Assembly: GCA_900079695.1 (NCBI GenBank)
Contig: LT599022.1
Coordinates: forward strand, 1,206,287-1,270,286
Source of the DNA: an uncultured Alphaproteobacteria bacterium
GTDB taxonomy: Bacteria; Pseudomonadota; Alphaproteobacteria; Rhodospirillales; Rhodospirillaceae
Direction: 5' to 3'
DNA: 64,000 nt
A program made the translations under genes and the position numbers. The notes under the pieces were generated by a model. That model did not search any database and was not told where the DNA came from. It worked only from the letters and a program-made list of their open reading frames with translations. How positions within the stretch are numbered: position 1 is the stretch's first letter; every line of letters starts with the position of its first letter. Shown one piece after another: positions 8,440-15,925 of the stretch.

Positions 8440-9680
8440 AGGTCGTCTCCGATCAAGGCTTCGATTTCGGCTAGGCGCGCCTGCTGGGTGAGGCGTGCGG
8501 TGACGAGATCGAGGCCGGATTTCCACAATTGCTGTTCGGCGATCAGCACGTCGGTTGCGCCGACGCGCCCGAATTCGTAGCCCTTGGCGGCAGCGGCGAA
8601 GCCGAGCTCGGCCTGGGGCAGTTGGGTATCGCGGATCACCGCCTCGACCTCGCGCGCCGCGACGAGGTCCGCCCACGCGGCGGCGAGGCTTTCCGCGACC
8701 CGCAGTTCGGCGGCGTCGCGGCGATTCTCGGCGGCGGCGGCGGCGGCCCGCGCGGCGGACACCTCGGAGCGATGGAGGCTCCACTGCAGCGGCACGCTCA
8801 TCGTCACCATCGCCTCGTAGCTCTGCACCCGGCCCATCTCCCGCTTGGCGCCGACGCCGACTTCGAAATCCGGATACCAGTTGCGCTGCGCGAGATCGGC
8901 GGCGCGGACGGCGCCGTCGTTGGCGGCGCGCTCGGCGCGGAGATCCGGGTTGTCGCGCTGCGCCCGGTCGATCAGCGCCGCGAGATCGTAGCGCGCGGGT
9001 TCGGGCACCCGCCGCCACTCGGGTGCCTCGGCGAGCGTGCGCGTCTGCGGCCGCGCCAGCAGGCGGTTGACCCGCGCCTCGGCGACCGCGCGGCGCGCCT
9101 CCATGCGGGCGATTTCGGCGAGGATCGCGGCGCGCTCCACCGTCACCCGGGTGACCTCGGGCTGCTGCCCCTCGCCCTCGGCGTAGCGCGCCTTGGCGGC
9201 TCCGGCGATGGTGCCGAGGCGACGCTCCAGGGTTCTCGCCAGCGCGACGCTCTCGGTAAGGCCGCGCATCTCGGCCAGCGCGATCTTGAGGCGCATCGCC
9301 AGTTCGTTGGCGGTCTGCTCGGCGGTGTAGGCGGCGCCGCGCGCCTCGGCCTCGGCGATATCGCGCTTCATCCCGCGCTTGCCCCAGAACGGCAGGCTCT
9401 GGCTGACCGTCAGTTTCTTCATCGTGCCTTCCGAGGACTTCTGCGGCAGATACCCGGGCTCGCTGCGGCCCCAGTCCTCGACGCCGAGCTTGATCATCGG
9501 ATCCATCAGACTGCCCGCCCCGGCGACGCGCGCCTGGGCGGCGTCGGCGGCGAGCGTCGCGGCCTGAAGCTCGGGGCTGGCGCAGCGCACCTCGGCGAGC
9601 AGGGCGTCGAGGCTTTCCGCCCGCGCCTCGGCGGCGAGGGCAAGGGCGAACATCAGAGCGAGGGCGAACGGGCGCGGCAT
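8436..9680 (-). CDS. cusC: CusC/TolC-family outer-membrane efflux channel
   Basis: 414 residues with a signal peptide (MPRPFALALMFALALAAEARA) and two repeated outer-membrane efflux protein (OEP) halves rich in Ala and Leu heptads, as expected for a trimeric alpha-barrel channel. It is the first gene of the leftward operon, with an AGGAG box 6 bp before the ATG at 9680. No lipobox cysteine is seen after the signal peptide, unlike E. coli CusC. It would pass Cu(I)/Ag(I) delivered by CusA/CusB across the outer membrane. Confidence 0.9.
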   Translation of the reverse strand: MPRPFALALMFALALAAEARAESLDALLAEVRCASPELQAATLAADAAQARVAGAGSLMDPMIKLGVEDWGRSEPGYLPQKSSEGTMKKLTVSQSLPFWGKRGMKRDIAEAEARGAAYTAEQTANELAMRLKIALAEMRGLTESVALARTLERRLGTIAGAAKARYAEGEGQQPEVTRVTVERAAILAEIARMEARRAVAEARVNRLLARPQTRTLAEAPEWRRVPEPARYDLAALIDRAQRDNPDLRAERAANDGAVRAADLAQRNWYPDFEVGVGAKREMGRVQSYEAMVTMSVPLQWSLHRSEVSAARAAAAAAENRRDAAELRVAESLAAAWADLVAAREVEAVIRDTQLPQAELGFAAAAKGYEFGRVGATDVLIAEQQLWKSGLDLVTARLTQQARLAEIEALIGDDL

Positions 9681-9827
9681 GGTTTCTCCTGTCGTGTGGC
9701 CGCGGCAGGATCGGGCGCGCGTGTTGCCGGAGTTTTTCCGGATCGGCGGAAATCTGTGACAAAGTGTGTCGGCGCTTGGCCGCGCCCGGAGCATGGGCTA
9801 TCTCAGGAACCTCATCGGAGGAAGCGC
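9681..9827. promoter_or_regulatory. divergent control region of the cus operon and its regulators
   Basis: This 147-bp gap separates the divergent cusC and response-regulator genes, so both promoters must lie here. A short imperfect dyad GACA-N5-TGTC (9758-9770) resembles the TGACA/TGTCA arms of copper-responsive CusR/CopR boxes. The match is only 4 bp per arm, so the operator assignment is tentative. Confidence 0.4.
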
Positions 9828-10535
9828 ATGTCCGCCCACATTCTCATCGTCGACGACAATGCCGAGATGCGCGAACTCGTCGGGCGGGCGCTGCGGCGCG
9901 AGGGTCACCGCGTCTCCGCCGCCGCCGACGGCCGCGCGATGCGCGACGCGCTCGCCGCCGCCCCCGTCGACCTGATCCTCCTCGACCTGATGCTGCCGGG
10001 CGAGGACGGCCTGACGCTCTGCCGCGACCTCCGCGCGACGTCGGCGGTGCCGGTGATCATGCTGACCGCGAAGGGCGAGGAACTGGACCGGGTGCTCGGC
10101 CTCAAGATGGGTGCCGACGACTACATCCCGAAGCCGTTCTCCACCCTCGAACTCCTCGCCCGCGTCGAGGCGGTGCTGCGCCGCGCCCGCGGCAGCGCGC
10201 CGCCGGCCGAGGCGCCGAAGCGCCTACGCTTCGCCGGCTGGGTGCTCGACCTCGACCGCCGCGAGCTGTGCTCCGCCGAGGGCCTGGTGGTGCCGCTCTC
10301 GACCGGCGAGTTCAACCTGCTGCTGGCGCTGGTGGAACGACCGCGCCGGGTGCTGAGCCGCGAACAACTGCTCGACCTCGCGCGCGGACGGTCGGCGGTC
10401 GTCTTCGACCGCAGCATCGATACGCAGGTCAGCCGCCTGCGCCGCAAGATCGAACCGGACGCGAAATCTCCCGAGATCATCAAGACGGTGTGGGGCGGTG
10501 GCTACATGCTCGCCGCCGACGTGAGCCCGGCATGA
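9828..10535 (+). CDS. OmpR-type response regulator, probably copper-responsive
   Basis: 235 residues. The receiver domain (1-120) has the acidic pair D9/D10, the phosphoacceptor D53 in LLDLMLPGEDG, T80 and K102 in YIPKPFS. A winged-helix OmpR/PhoB DNA-binding domain follows (about 135-230). A GGAGGAAGCGC box precedes the ATG. It is divergent from cusCBAF and overlaps the kinase gene by 4 bp, so activating the copper operon is the most likely job. Adjacency, not sequence, gives the copper assignment. Confidence 0.9.
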   Translation: MSAHILIVDDNAEMRELVGRALRREGHRVSAAADGRAMRDALAAAPVDLILLDLMLPGEDGLTLCRDLRATSAVPVIMLTAKGEELDRVLGLKMGADDYIPKPFSTLELLARVEAVLRRARGSAPPAEAPKRLRFAGWVLDLDRRELCSAEGLVVPLSTGEFNLLLALVERPRRVLSREQLLDLARGRSAVVFDRSIDTQVSRLRRKIEPDAKSPEIIKTVWGGGYMLAADVSPA

Positions 10536-11884
10536 TCCGCTGGCGGCCGCAGAGCCTGATCGCGCAGACCATCATCGTTCTGCTGGTGGGGCTCACCGCT
10601 TCGCACCTCCTGAGCATGGTGGTCTACTCCGGCGACCGCGCCGACGCGCTCACCCGCCTCGGCGATCGCGCCGCCGCCGCCCGCATCGCCGACGCCGCGA
10701 CGCTGGTGTTGCGCACGCCGACCGCCGAACGCGACACCTTCGTCGCCCGCTACGCCGGGCTGTCTCTCGACGTCGGTCTGGTCGCGGCACCGGGGTTCGA
10801 AGCCGACCCGATGCCCGACGCCGAAACCCGGGCGGTGGCCGCCACGATTGCAGAGCGTCTGCCGCCCGGCACGCCGCTCCGGGTGCGGATCGAGACGCCG
10901 CACCACGTGCCCCTGTTCGACCATTTGCGCGACGCCTTCTATGGCGAACCGGCGCGAGCGACGATCCGTGCCGCGGTTGGAGTGGACGACGGCCGCTGGC
11001 TGGCGCTCACCGCGCTACCGCCGGAGCAAGGGGCCGATCATTCGGCGCTGACGTCGATGGCGGCGATGGTGGCGGCGATCGTGCTGGCGGCGGTGTGGGT
11101 GGTGCGGCGGATGACCGCACCCCTGGAAACCCTGGCGGCGGCGGCGCGGCGGATGGCGCGCGAGGTGGATGCGCCCGACCTCGCCGAGACCGGCCCCGCC
11201 GAGGTCAAGGACGCAATCGCCGCGTTCAACCATATGCGCAGCGAGGTGCGCCGCCTGCTGGAGAACCGCACCCTGATGCTGGCGGCGATCAGCCACGACC
11301 TGCGCACGCCGATCACCCTGCTGCGTCTGCGCGTCGAGGCTCTAGAGCCCTCGGAGGAGCGCGAAAAGATGCTCGGAAGCCTCGACGACATGGAGCGGAT
11401 GATCGCCGCGACACTCTCGTTCGCGCGGCAGGATGCCGCCGACGAGCCGCGCGTTGCGCTTGATCTCAACGCACTGGTGGAAGCGATGGTCGAGGACATG
11501 CGGGACCTCGGGCGCGACGTCGCCTACGCCGGGCCGGACGCCCCGGTCTGCCTGTCGTGCCGCACGCAGGCGCTCAAACGTGCGATCGGCAACCTCATCG
11601 ACAACGCGGTGAACTACGGCGGCAGCGCCCATGTGGCGCTGACCGTCGAGATCGGGCGGGTGAACGTCACGGTCTCCGACCGCGGGCCGGGCCTGCCGTC
11701 GGCGCAGCTCGAAGCGGTATTCCAGCCGTTCTACCGCGGCGACGCCTCGCGCAGCCGCGCGACCGGAGGCTCGGGGCTCGGCCTTTCGATCACCCGCGAA
11801 ATCGCCTCCGCCCACGGCGGCACCGTCACCCTCGCCAACCGCCCCGGCGGCGGCCTCGTCGCCACGCTCACATTGCCGTCGTAG
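10532..11884 (+). CDS. membrane sensor histidine kinase
   Basis: 450 residues. One membrane helix lies near residues 10-30, a periplasmic sensor region of about 140 residues follows, and a second helix near 175-195 leads into HAMP. The HisKA box ISHDLRTPITLL carries His255. The ATPase domain shows NLIDNAVNYG (N box), DRGPGLP (G1) and GGSGLGLSI (G2). It starts inside the stop of the response regulator (ATGA), so the two form a coupled pair. The sensor region is not rich in Met or His, so copper sensing rests only on gene context. Confidence 0.9.
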   Translation: MIRWRPQSLIAQTIIVLLVGLTASHLLSMVVYSGDRADALTRLGDRAAAARIADAATLVLRTPTAERDTFVARYAGLSLDVGLVAAPGFEADPMPDAETRAVAATIAERLPPGTPLRVRIETPHHVPLFDHLRDAFYGEPARATIRAAVGVDDGRWLALTALPPEQGADHSALTSMAAMVAAIVLAAVWVVRRMTAPLETLAAAARRMAREVDAPDLAETGPAEVKDAIAAFNHMRSEVRRLLENRTLMLAAISHDLRTPITLLRLRVEALEPSEEREKMLGSLDDMERMIAATLSFARQDAADEPRVALDLNALVEAMVEDMRDLGRDVAYAGPDAPVCLSCRTQALKRAIGNLIDNAVNYGGSAHVALTVEIGRVNVTVSDRGPGLPSAQLEAVFQPFYRGDASRSRATGGSGLGLSITREIASAHGGTVTLANRPGGGLVATLTLPS

Positions 11885-12127
11885 GTTTTACGAGCGCCTT
11901 GTCTCCTCTCTATGCGGAGAGTTCCCGCGCCTGCGGGAATAAGGCTCCGAGTACTCAGGATACTCTGCGGCGCTAAATTTCGATGCATTCCGACGGATGC
12001 AACGGATCGTCGACGTCGGCCTGTGCCGACGCCGCGGCAGCCGGAACCGCTCGGGATCGATCACGTAAAAACCGTCGCCCCGATGGACATACTGATTGTC
12101 GACCACCGACACGGCGCCGATGGCGCC
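11885..12127. other. gene-poor stretch next to the tRNA-Ser site
   Basis: No convincing gene is present. Both strands have open frames of about 100-140 codons, but their predicted proteins lack family motifs, and the strongest similarity in the area is the integrase relic immediately downstream. It reads as worn-down DNA between the sensor kinase gene and the tRNA integration site. Confidence 0.4.
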
Positions 12128-12289
12128 GGAAACGTCCGGCCCCACGATCTGCGGCACACCTTCGCGTCCGACTATCTCCAAAACGGCGGCCGCATCGCAC
12201 GGCTGCAAGCGATCCTCGGACACGGCCGGATCGAGCGGACGATGGAGTACGCCCACCACTCGACCTTCACGAGGACATGGAGCGTGTGA
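12128..12289 (+). pseudogene. relic of a tyrosine recombinase, C-terminal end
   Basis: The frame encodes a clean piece of a phage-type integrase active site: RPHDLRHTFASDYLQ (H-x-x-R box), then LQAILGHGRIERTMEYAH, which includes the second His and the catalytic Tyr. Everything upstream of the H-x-x-R box, including the first catalytic Arg and Lys, is absent or unrecognisable, so it cannot be active. It differs from the intact integrase at 12476, so it is probably left by another element that used the same tRNA-Ser target. Confidence 0.7.
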
Positions 12290-12320
12290 CGAGAAAAAAG
12301 CTACAGCCGTCACGGATCAG

Positions 12321-12349
12321 AAAATGAAAAAGCGGGCATAAAGCCCGCT
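12321..12349 (-). terminator. original terminator of tRNA-Ser, now displaced
   Basis: Read on the minus strand, a 7-bp GC-rich stem (AGCGGGC / GCCCGCT, loop of 5) is followed by TTTTTCATTTT, a standard Rho-independent terminator. On the minus strand it follows the duplicated tRNA 3' end (12362-12379) by 12 bp, the normal distance for a tRNA terminator. The intact tRNA now lies 6 kb away, so the element has separated the gene from its terminator. Confidence 0.7.
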
Positions 12350-12361
12350 AAGTCTTTGAAT

Positions 12362-12379
12362 TGGCGGAGGGACCGGGAC
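12362..12379. repeat. att site copy, left end of the element
   Basis: TGGCGGAGGGACCGGGAC is identical to the 3' 18 bp of the tRNA-Ser gene (18331-18348). It is the duplicated target left by site-specific integration into the tRNA 3' end. The flanks of the two copies differ, which sets the limits of the identity. Confidence 0.88.
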
Positions 12380-12441
12380 ATTCCGACTCCTCTACCCCAA
12401 CCCCGCAGAAGCCTTGATTTCCGCTATATTCAAGGACATAA

Positions 12442-12465
12442 CGTGTGGGGGAAACGTGTGGGGGA
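12442..12465 (+). repeat. left copy of 24-bp element-end repeat (putative integrase arm site)
   Basis: Two tandem units of CGTGTGGGGGA, 13 bp apart, form a 24-bp block repeated exactly at 18246-18269 in the same orientation. It lies 62 bp inside the left att and 10 bp before the integrase ATG, so the second unit also acts as the only SD-like sequence. Position and duplication fit arm-type binding sites of a tyrosine integrase, and binding there could repress int. Confidence 0.65.
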
Positions 12466-12475
12466 GCCTGCGAGA

Positions 12476-13771
12476 ATGTACCTGGAGAAGCGCCGGAAAC
12501 GGTGGTACGCGATACACGAAATCCCGGAGGACGTGAGGAAGGCGCTCGGCTGCGGCAAGCAGTTCTTCAAGAGCCTGGAGACCGAGGACAAGACGATGGC
12601 GAAGCGCCGCGCCGCGCTTCTCGAAGTCCGCTGGCTCCACGAGATCGAGACAGCCCGCAAGGGCGGAACGCTGGATCATGTCGAGAGGGACGCGCTCTAC
12701 TGGCGCAAGGTGCTGGCGGATACCCCCGAAGACCAGCGCGAGATCGTCATCGGCCTGATCGCGGATGAAGCACAAGATCGTGTCGAAACCGCTCTGGCCC
12801 GCGAGGGCATCTGGGACGAACGCGATCCTCGCGCGGCAGACCTGCCCGTATACGACGAAGCCGGACGCTTCTACGGCATCGCCACCGGCAAGATCGTCCG
12901 CCTCACGGAGCATCTGGACGAATGGCTCGCCACGCTGGACAACGAGGCGAAGACCAAGGACATGAAGCGGTCCACCATCCAGCGGTTCGCCGAGAAGTTC
13001 CCCTACGTCACCGACGTTCGCGGCAAGCCCGTCCAGCTATGGGTCAACGCCCTCGCCGCACAGGAAGGCAAGAAAGCGAAGACGATCCGCCGCATCCTGT
13101 CCGAGCTTCGCGGATACTGGGCCTATCTCGTCTCCATCGAGGTCGTGCAGAGCGATCACCAGCCGTTCATCCAACTCCAGGTACCGAAGGCCAACGGAAG
13201 CAAGGTCGGTTCGGAGTCCTGGGTTCCGTTTTCCCCCGCTGATGTCGTCCGCCTCCTCCAGGCAGCCGAAGCCCGGAAGGACGACACTCTCGCGGACCTA
13301 ATCCGCATCGCCATGTGGACCGGGGGACGCATCGAAAGCCTGTGCGCCCTCAAGGTGAATGAGGTCGGTGACGGTTTCTTTGACATCCTGCACGACAAGT
13401 CCGAAGCCGGACGGCGAACGGTCCCGATCCACTCCAAGCTCAAGCCGACGATGGACCGGCTCCTGAAGAACGCGAAGGCGGACGGCTACGTCCTGCCCGG
13501 CCTGACCGAGAACAAGTATGGGGACCGCTCCGACGCCATCGGCAAGCGTTTCGGTCGCCTCAAGACCGCCCTCGGCTTTACCGAGCAGCACGTCTTCCAC
13601 TCGATCCGCAAGACCGTGGCAACCCTGCTGGAAAACGCCGGGGTACCCGAGAACGTAGCGGCGGACATCATCGGCCACGACAAGCCGACGATGACCTACG
13701 GCCTCTATTCCGGCGGCGCGAGCTTGGAGGTCAAGCGGCAAGCCCTGGAGAAGATCGACTATCCCGTCTAA
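12476..13771 (+). CDS. int: tyrosine recombinase (integrase) of the element
   Basis: 431 residues. The N-terminal region (MYLEKRRKRWYAIHEIPEDV) resembles the SAM-like/arm-binding part of alphaproteobacterial island integrases, and the catalytic domain begins near residue 265. Catalytic residues are in place: Arg285 (WTGGRIES), a Lys in the beta-hairpin (HDKSEAGRR), His375 and Arg378 (HSIRK), His401 (IGHDK) and Tyr411 (GLYSGG). The ATG at 12476 is chosen because the protein then matches the family N-terminus; a longer frame would run back through the att site. It should recombine the tRNA-Ser att sites. No excisionase gene was recognised nearby. Confidence 0.93.
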   Translation: MYLEKRRKRWYAIHEIPEDVRKALGCGKQFFKSLETEDKTMAKRRAALLEVRWLHEIETARKGGTLDHVERDALYWRKVLADTPEDQREIVIGLIADEAQDRVETALAREGIWDERDPRAADLPVYDEAGRFYGIATGKIVRLTEHLDEWLATLDNEAKTKDMKRSTIQRFAEKFPYVTDVRGKPVQLWVNALAAQEGKKAKTIRRILSELRGYWAYLVSIEVVQSDHQPFIQLQVPKANGSKVGSESWVPFSPADVVRLLQAAEARKDDTLADLIRIAMWTGGRIESLCALKVNEVGDGFFDILHDKSEAGRRTVPIHSKLKPTMDRLLKNAKADGYVLPGLTENKYGDRSDAIGKRFGRLKTALGFTEQHVFHSIRKTVATLLENAGVPENVAADIIGHDKPTMTYGLYSGGASLEVKRQALEKIDYPV

Positions 13772-13977
13772 TTTTTACTCCACGCTCCGCACCGATAAAT
13801 GTGATCCCGAGTAGCGTCGTCCCTTTCAAGAATACAAGCCGATATCTTCCCCGAACGATTGTCCATCCTGGCCACGCTCCCCCCAACAGCCGCCACTAGG
13901 CTGTATTTCGGCGCGGAGAGAAATATCCCAACGGCCAGAATGACCGCCCCAACGACAACAGCAATATCAGTTCGCAT
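13768..13977 (-). CDS. small single-pass membrane protein of the element
   Basis: 69 residues starting MRTDIAVVVGAVILAVGIFL, one N-terminal membrane helix or uncleaved signal, followed by a short extracytoplasmic tail with two cysteines (SACILERDD and YRCGAW). A GGGAGG box 4 bp before the ATG at 13977 decides the start over the ATG at 13992. It overlaps the convergent integrase stop by 4 bp and is the last gene of the leftward cargo module. I do not recognise a family. Confidence 0.6.
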   Translation of the reverse strand: MRTDIAVVVGAVILAVGIFLSAPKYSLVAAVGGSVARMDNRSGKISACILERDDATRDHIYRCGAWSKN

Positions 13978-14017
13978 AACCCCTCCCGACATTTACCGAT
14001 CCACCAACTTGGCAGCT

Positions 14018-14275
14018 TCAGGCCGTGTAAAGCGGCCCCTTCCGTGCCCGGCGTTTTTCGCGCCAGAGATAGGCGATCAACGCGGGTGAGAGCGAGATGA
14101 TCTCCACCACGAAGTTGATCAGATTGTAAGGGCTGTAGGTCTCCTGGATGTAGTCGATGCCGCCCGAGAAGCCATAGAGGTAGAACTCCGTGGCGATGCC
14201 TACGAGGTTCGCCAGGGCGATCAAGGATGCCCACAGGTAAATGAAGATCGTCAGAGTGCGGTCCATTTCGTTCAT
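14018..14275 (-). CDS. small two-helix membrane protein of the element
   Basis: 85 residues with two hydrophobic segments (about 8-32 and 52-70) separated by a polar loop with aromatic residues (GGIDYIQETYSPYN) and a positively charged tail (WREKRRARKG) that should face the cytoplasm. It starts 6 bp after the upstream gene, so the two are translated together. No family is recognised. In this setting it could be part of a membrane-level function such as exclusion of other elements, but that is speculation. Confidence 0.65.
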   Translation of the reverse strand: MNEMDRTLTIFIYLWASLIALANLVGIATEFYLYGFSGGIDYIQETYSPYNLINFVVEIISLSPALIAYLWREKRRARKGPLYTA

Positions 14276-14281
14276 CCCTGC

Positions 14282-14647
14282 CTAGATCGCATCAATCGTG
14301 CAGCCGAACTGCTTTTCGACCTCGCTGATCGCCGTGTTCAGGATGACCGTCAGGTTTTCCGTGGACTCGGCATGTAGGGCTGCATTCACAAACGAGCGCA
14401 GGACGACGTTGCTTATGCCGTCCGGTGTCCTGTCATCATCGTACAGGTAGTGAAGAGCTTTTGCCGTCATGGCGGATTCATAAACCTTTGATGGTGCAAA
14501 TAACTTCGCACCAAGTAGGCCGAACCTGGACTTCTTAACAAGAACGCCAGTCTGTGCAACACCTATGAAAATAGGGTCGCCATTATCCATTCTGATGTTC
14601 GCATAACATGCGGTTCCATTATCCGTGAAGCTGTGGATCGTCGGCAT
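14282..14647 (-). CDS. hypothetical soluble protein of the element
   Basis: 121 residues, no signal peptide or membrane segment, mixed alpha/beta pattern with N-terminal beta-rich residues and a helical C-terminus. An AGGAC box precedes the ATG at 14647. GC content is clearly lower than in chromosomal genes around it. It sits between the lipoprotein gene and the two-helix membrane protein gene in the same direction. No known domain is recognised. Confidence 0.65.
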   Translation of the reverse strand: MPTIHSFTDNGTACYANIRMDNGDPIFIGVAQTGVLVKKSRFGLLGAKLFAPSKVYESAMTAKALHYLYDDDRTPDGISNVVLRSFVNAALHAESTENLTVILNTAISEVEKQFGCTIDAI

Positions 14648-14705
14648 TTTCTTGTCCTATCGTAGCTTTCTGCATTGAAGGTTGCGTGACGGTGGTGGCT
14701 CATGT

Positions 14706-15194
14706 TCAGGGGGTGCGGTTGTCGTAGGTCGCCATTCCACGATTGCGGCCAATCAGATGGGCGAGTTCTTTTGCGATGTCATTGAACAAGCGGCCTTCGA
14801 TCACATTGCAATCTCCCGTCCAGCCGCCCTTCGACACGGTGCCGATTACTGCCCCGGTTTCGATCTCGACAACCTCGAACGTTACCTGATCATACAGGGC
14901 CTTTCTGGTCGGGCCGGTCAGGTGGAGGCACTGGTCGAGCATGGAGCCGAAGGAAACGAACACCCCGTATTTCGTCCCCTTCGGGGTTTGGCCGGGGATG
15001 ATGATCCGCGTAATGGTGAACCCCGCCTCTTGGAGGGCTGACTGGATTTCTGGCCGGTACGGCGTATCGGTTATCACGGTCAAGGTGTCCACTTCCTGAG
15101 GGGCCGTGCGAAAGCCGACGACATTCAGTCCTTGCGGGGCAGCACAGCCCGAGAGCAAGGCAAGCGCCAGGGCGATGAGAAGCGGTTTTTTCAC
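14706..15194 (-). CDS. small lipoprotein of the element
   Basis: 162 residues. The N-terminus KKPLLIALALALLSGCAAP is a lipoprotein signal with lipobox LSGC. The GTG at 15194 is chosen: AGGAG lies 8 bp upstream, and the frame then opens directly with the signal peptide. The mature part ends in a helical region after GGWTGDCNVIEG. It is the first gene of the leftward module and divergent from the XRE regulator, which may control it. No family is recognised. Confidence 0.75.
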   Translation of the reverse strand: MKKPLLIALALALLSGCAAPQGLNVVGFRTAPQEVDTLTVITDTPYRPEIQSALQEAGFTITRIIIPGQTPKGTKYGVFVSFGSMLDQCLHLTGPTRKALYDQVTFEVVEIETGAVIGTVSKGGWTGDCNVIEGRLFNDIAKELAHLIGRNRGMATYDNRTP

Positions 15195-15235
15195 GATCCA
15201 TTCTCCTGAGGCGGGAAGAGCAGCTAGCGGAAGAC

Positions 15236-15265
15236 GTATTACGGCGCGGGTTTTCGACTTAATAC
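15236..15265. promoter_or_regulatory. candidate operator between lipoprotein and XRE genes
   Basis: A dyad GTATTA-N18-TAATAC lies midway in the 119-bp divergent gap between the lipoprotein gene and the XRE regulator gene. It is A+T-rich in a GC-rich setting. The arms are short, so it is a candidate for the XRE protein's binding site and not a firm call. Confidence 0.35.
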
Positions 15266-15313
15266 CGCGTGTGAAGCCATTCACCAAGACCCGTTTTCGG
15301 AGAACCATGCGGC

Positions 15314-15652
15314 ATGGACATCAGAAGCCGCGTCGCACTCCGTATCCGAACGATCCGCAAGAGCCGGGGGTTAACCCAGGAAGACCTTGCGGAGATGATC
15401 GAGCGTTCCGTTGACGCAGTGTCGAACATCGAACGAGGGGCCAGCCTTGCCGGATACGATACCCTGGAGCGCCTTGCCGCAGGGTTGAAGGTGCCGGTGT
15501 CGGCCTTCTTCGAGGATGCCGAACCGGGATCAGCCGACCGGACGGCGTTCATGGAGCGGATGGTTGATGCGGGACGGGTCTTGGACGATAAAACACTCGC
15601 CAAGGCTGCAACTATCGTCGAGGTTCTCGCAGGACGCAAGTCGCCCGAATAA
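15314..15652 (+). CDS. XRE-family HTH transcriptional regulator
   Basis: 112 residues. A cro/C1-type helix-turn-helix occupies residues 6-62 (RIRTIRKSRGLTQEDLAEMI ... VSNIERG), followed by a short helical tail that probably dimerises. It is transcribed away from the four-gene cargo module and towards the recombination genes. In small integrated elements such a regulator usually represses the divergent genes; here that would be the lipoprotein module or its own promoter. Confidence 0.88.
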   Translation: MDIRSRVALRIRTIRKSRGLTQEDLAEMIERSVDAVSNIERGASLAGYDTLERLAAGLKVPVSAFFEDAEPGSADRTAFMERMVDAGRVLDDKTLAKAATIVEVLAGRKSPE

Positions 15653-15786
15653 TTTGCGGCGAACTTCTGAACGCCCAATCCCCTATGTCCGCTGATCCGA
15701 TTTCCCCCGCTGGGGGTCGGGACTGCCGGGGTGGCGGTGTTTCCTGTCCCCACCCCCTGCCTGCTGCGGGCGGTTTGGTGTCCCGC

Positions 15787-15903
15787 CGTCTCAATGAACC
15801 AAGCCCCAGTGAGTCGTCTCGCTTCTGGCTGGATAGCGTCCCACATAAATGGTTCTTGATTTCTGGGACGGGCGGACTCATACATCTTAAACGTTGTGAG
15901 ACG
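15787..15903. other. candidate three-subsite res of the serine resolvase
   Basis: Three inverted-repeat pairs share the half-site CGTCYCA: site I 15787-15816 (CGTCTCA / TGAGTCG, 30 bp), site II 15837-15870 (CGTCCCA / TGGGACG, perfect, 34 bp) and site III 15874-15903 (GGACTCA / TGAGACG, 30 bp, left arm 5/7). Gaps are 20 and 3 bp, and the resolvase gene starts 23 bp after site III. This copies the Tn3/gamma-delta layout (I, long gap, longer site II, short gap, III, then tnpR). It was found by eye and is not footprinted. Confidence 0.5.
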
Positions 15904-15925
15904 AAACCCACCAGGAGTTCCCGCC

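Noticed and set aside
11888-12313. 141-codon minus-strand frame overlapping the integrase relic, with a protein-like stretch (VVDNQYVHRGDGFYVIDPERF)
   Set aside because: Part of it looks coding, but it lies opposite the clear integrase motifs, has no SD and no family match. I leave it as possible debris of another gene.
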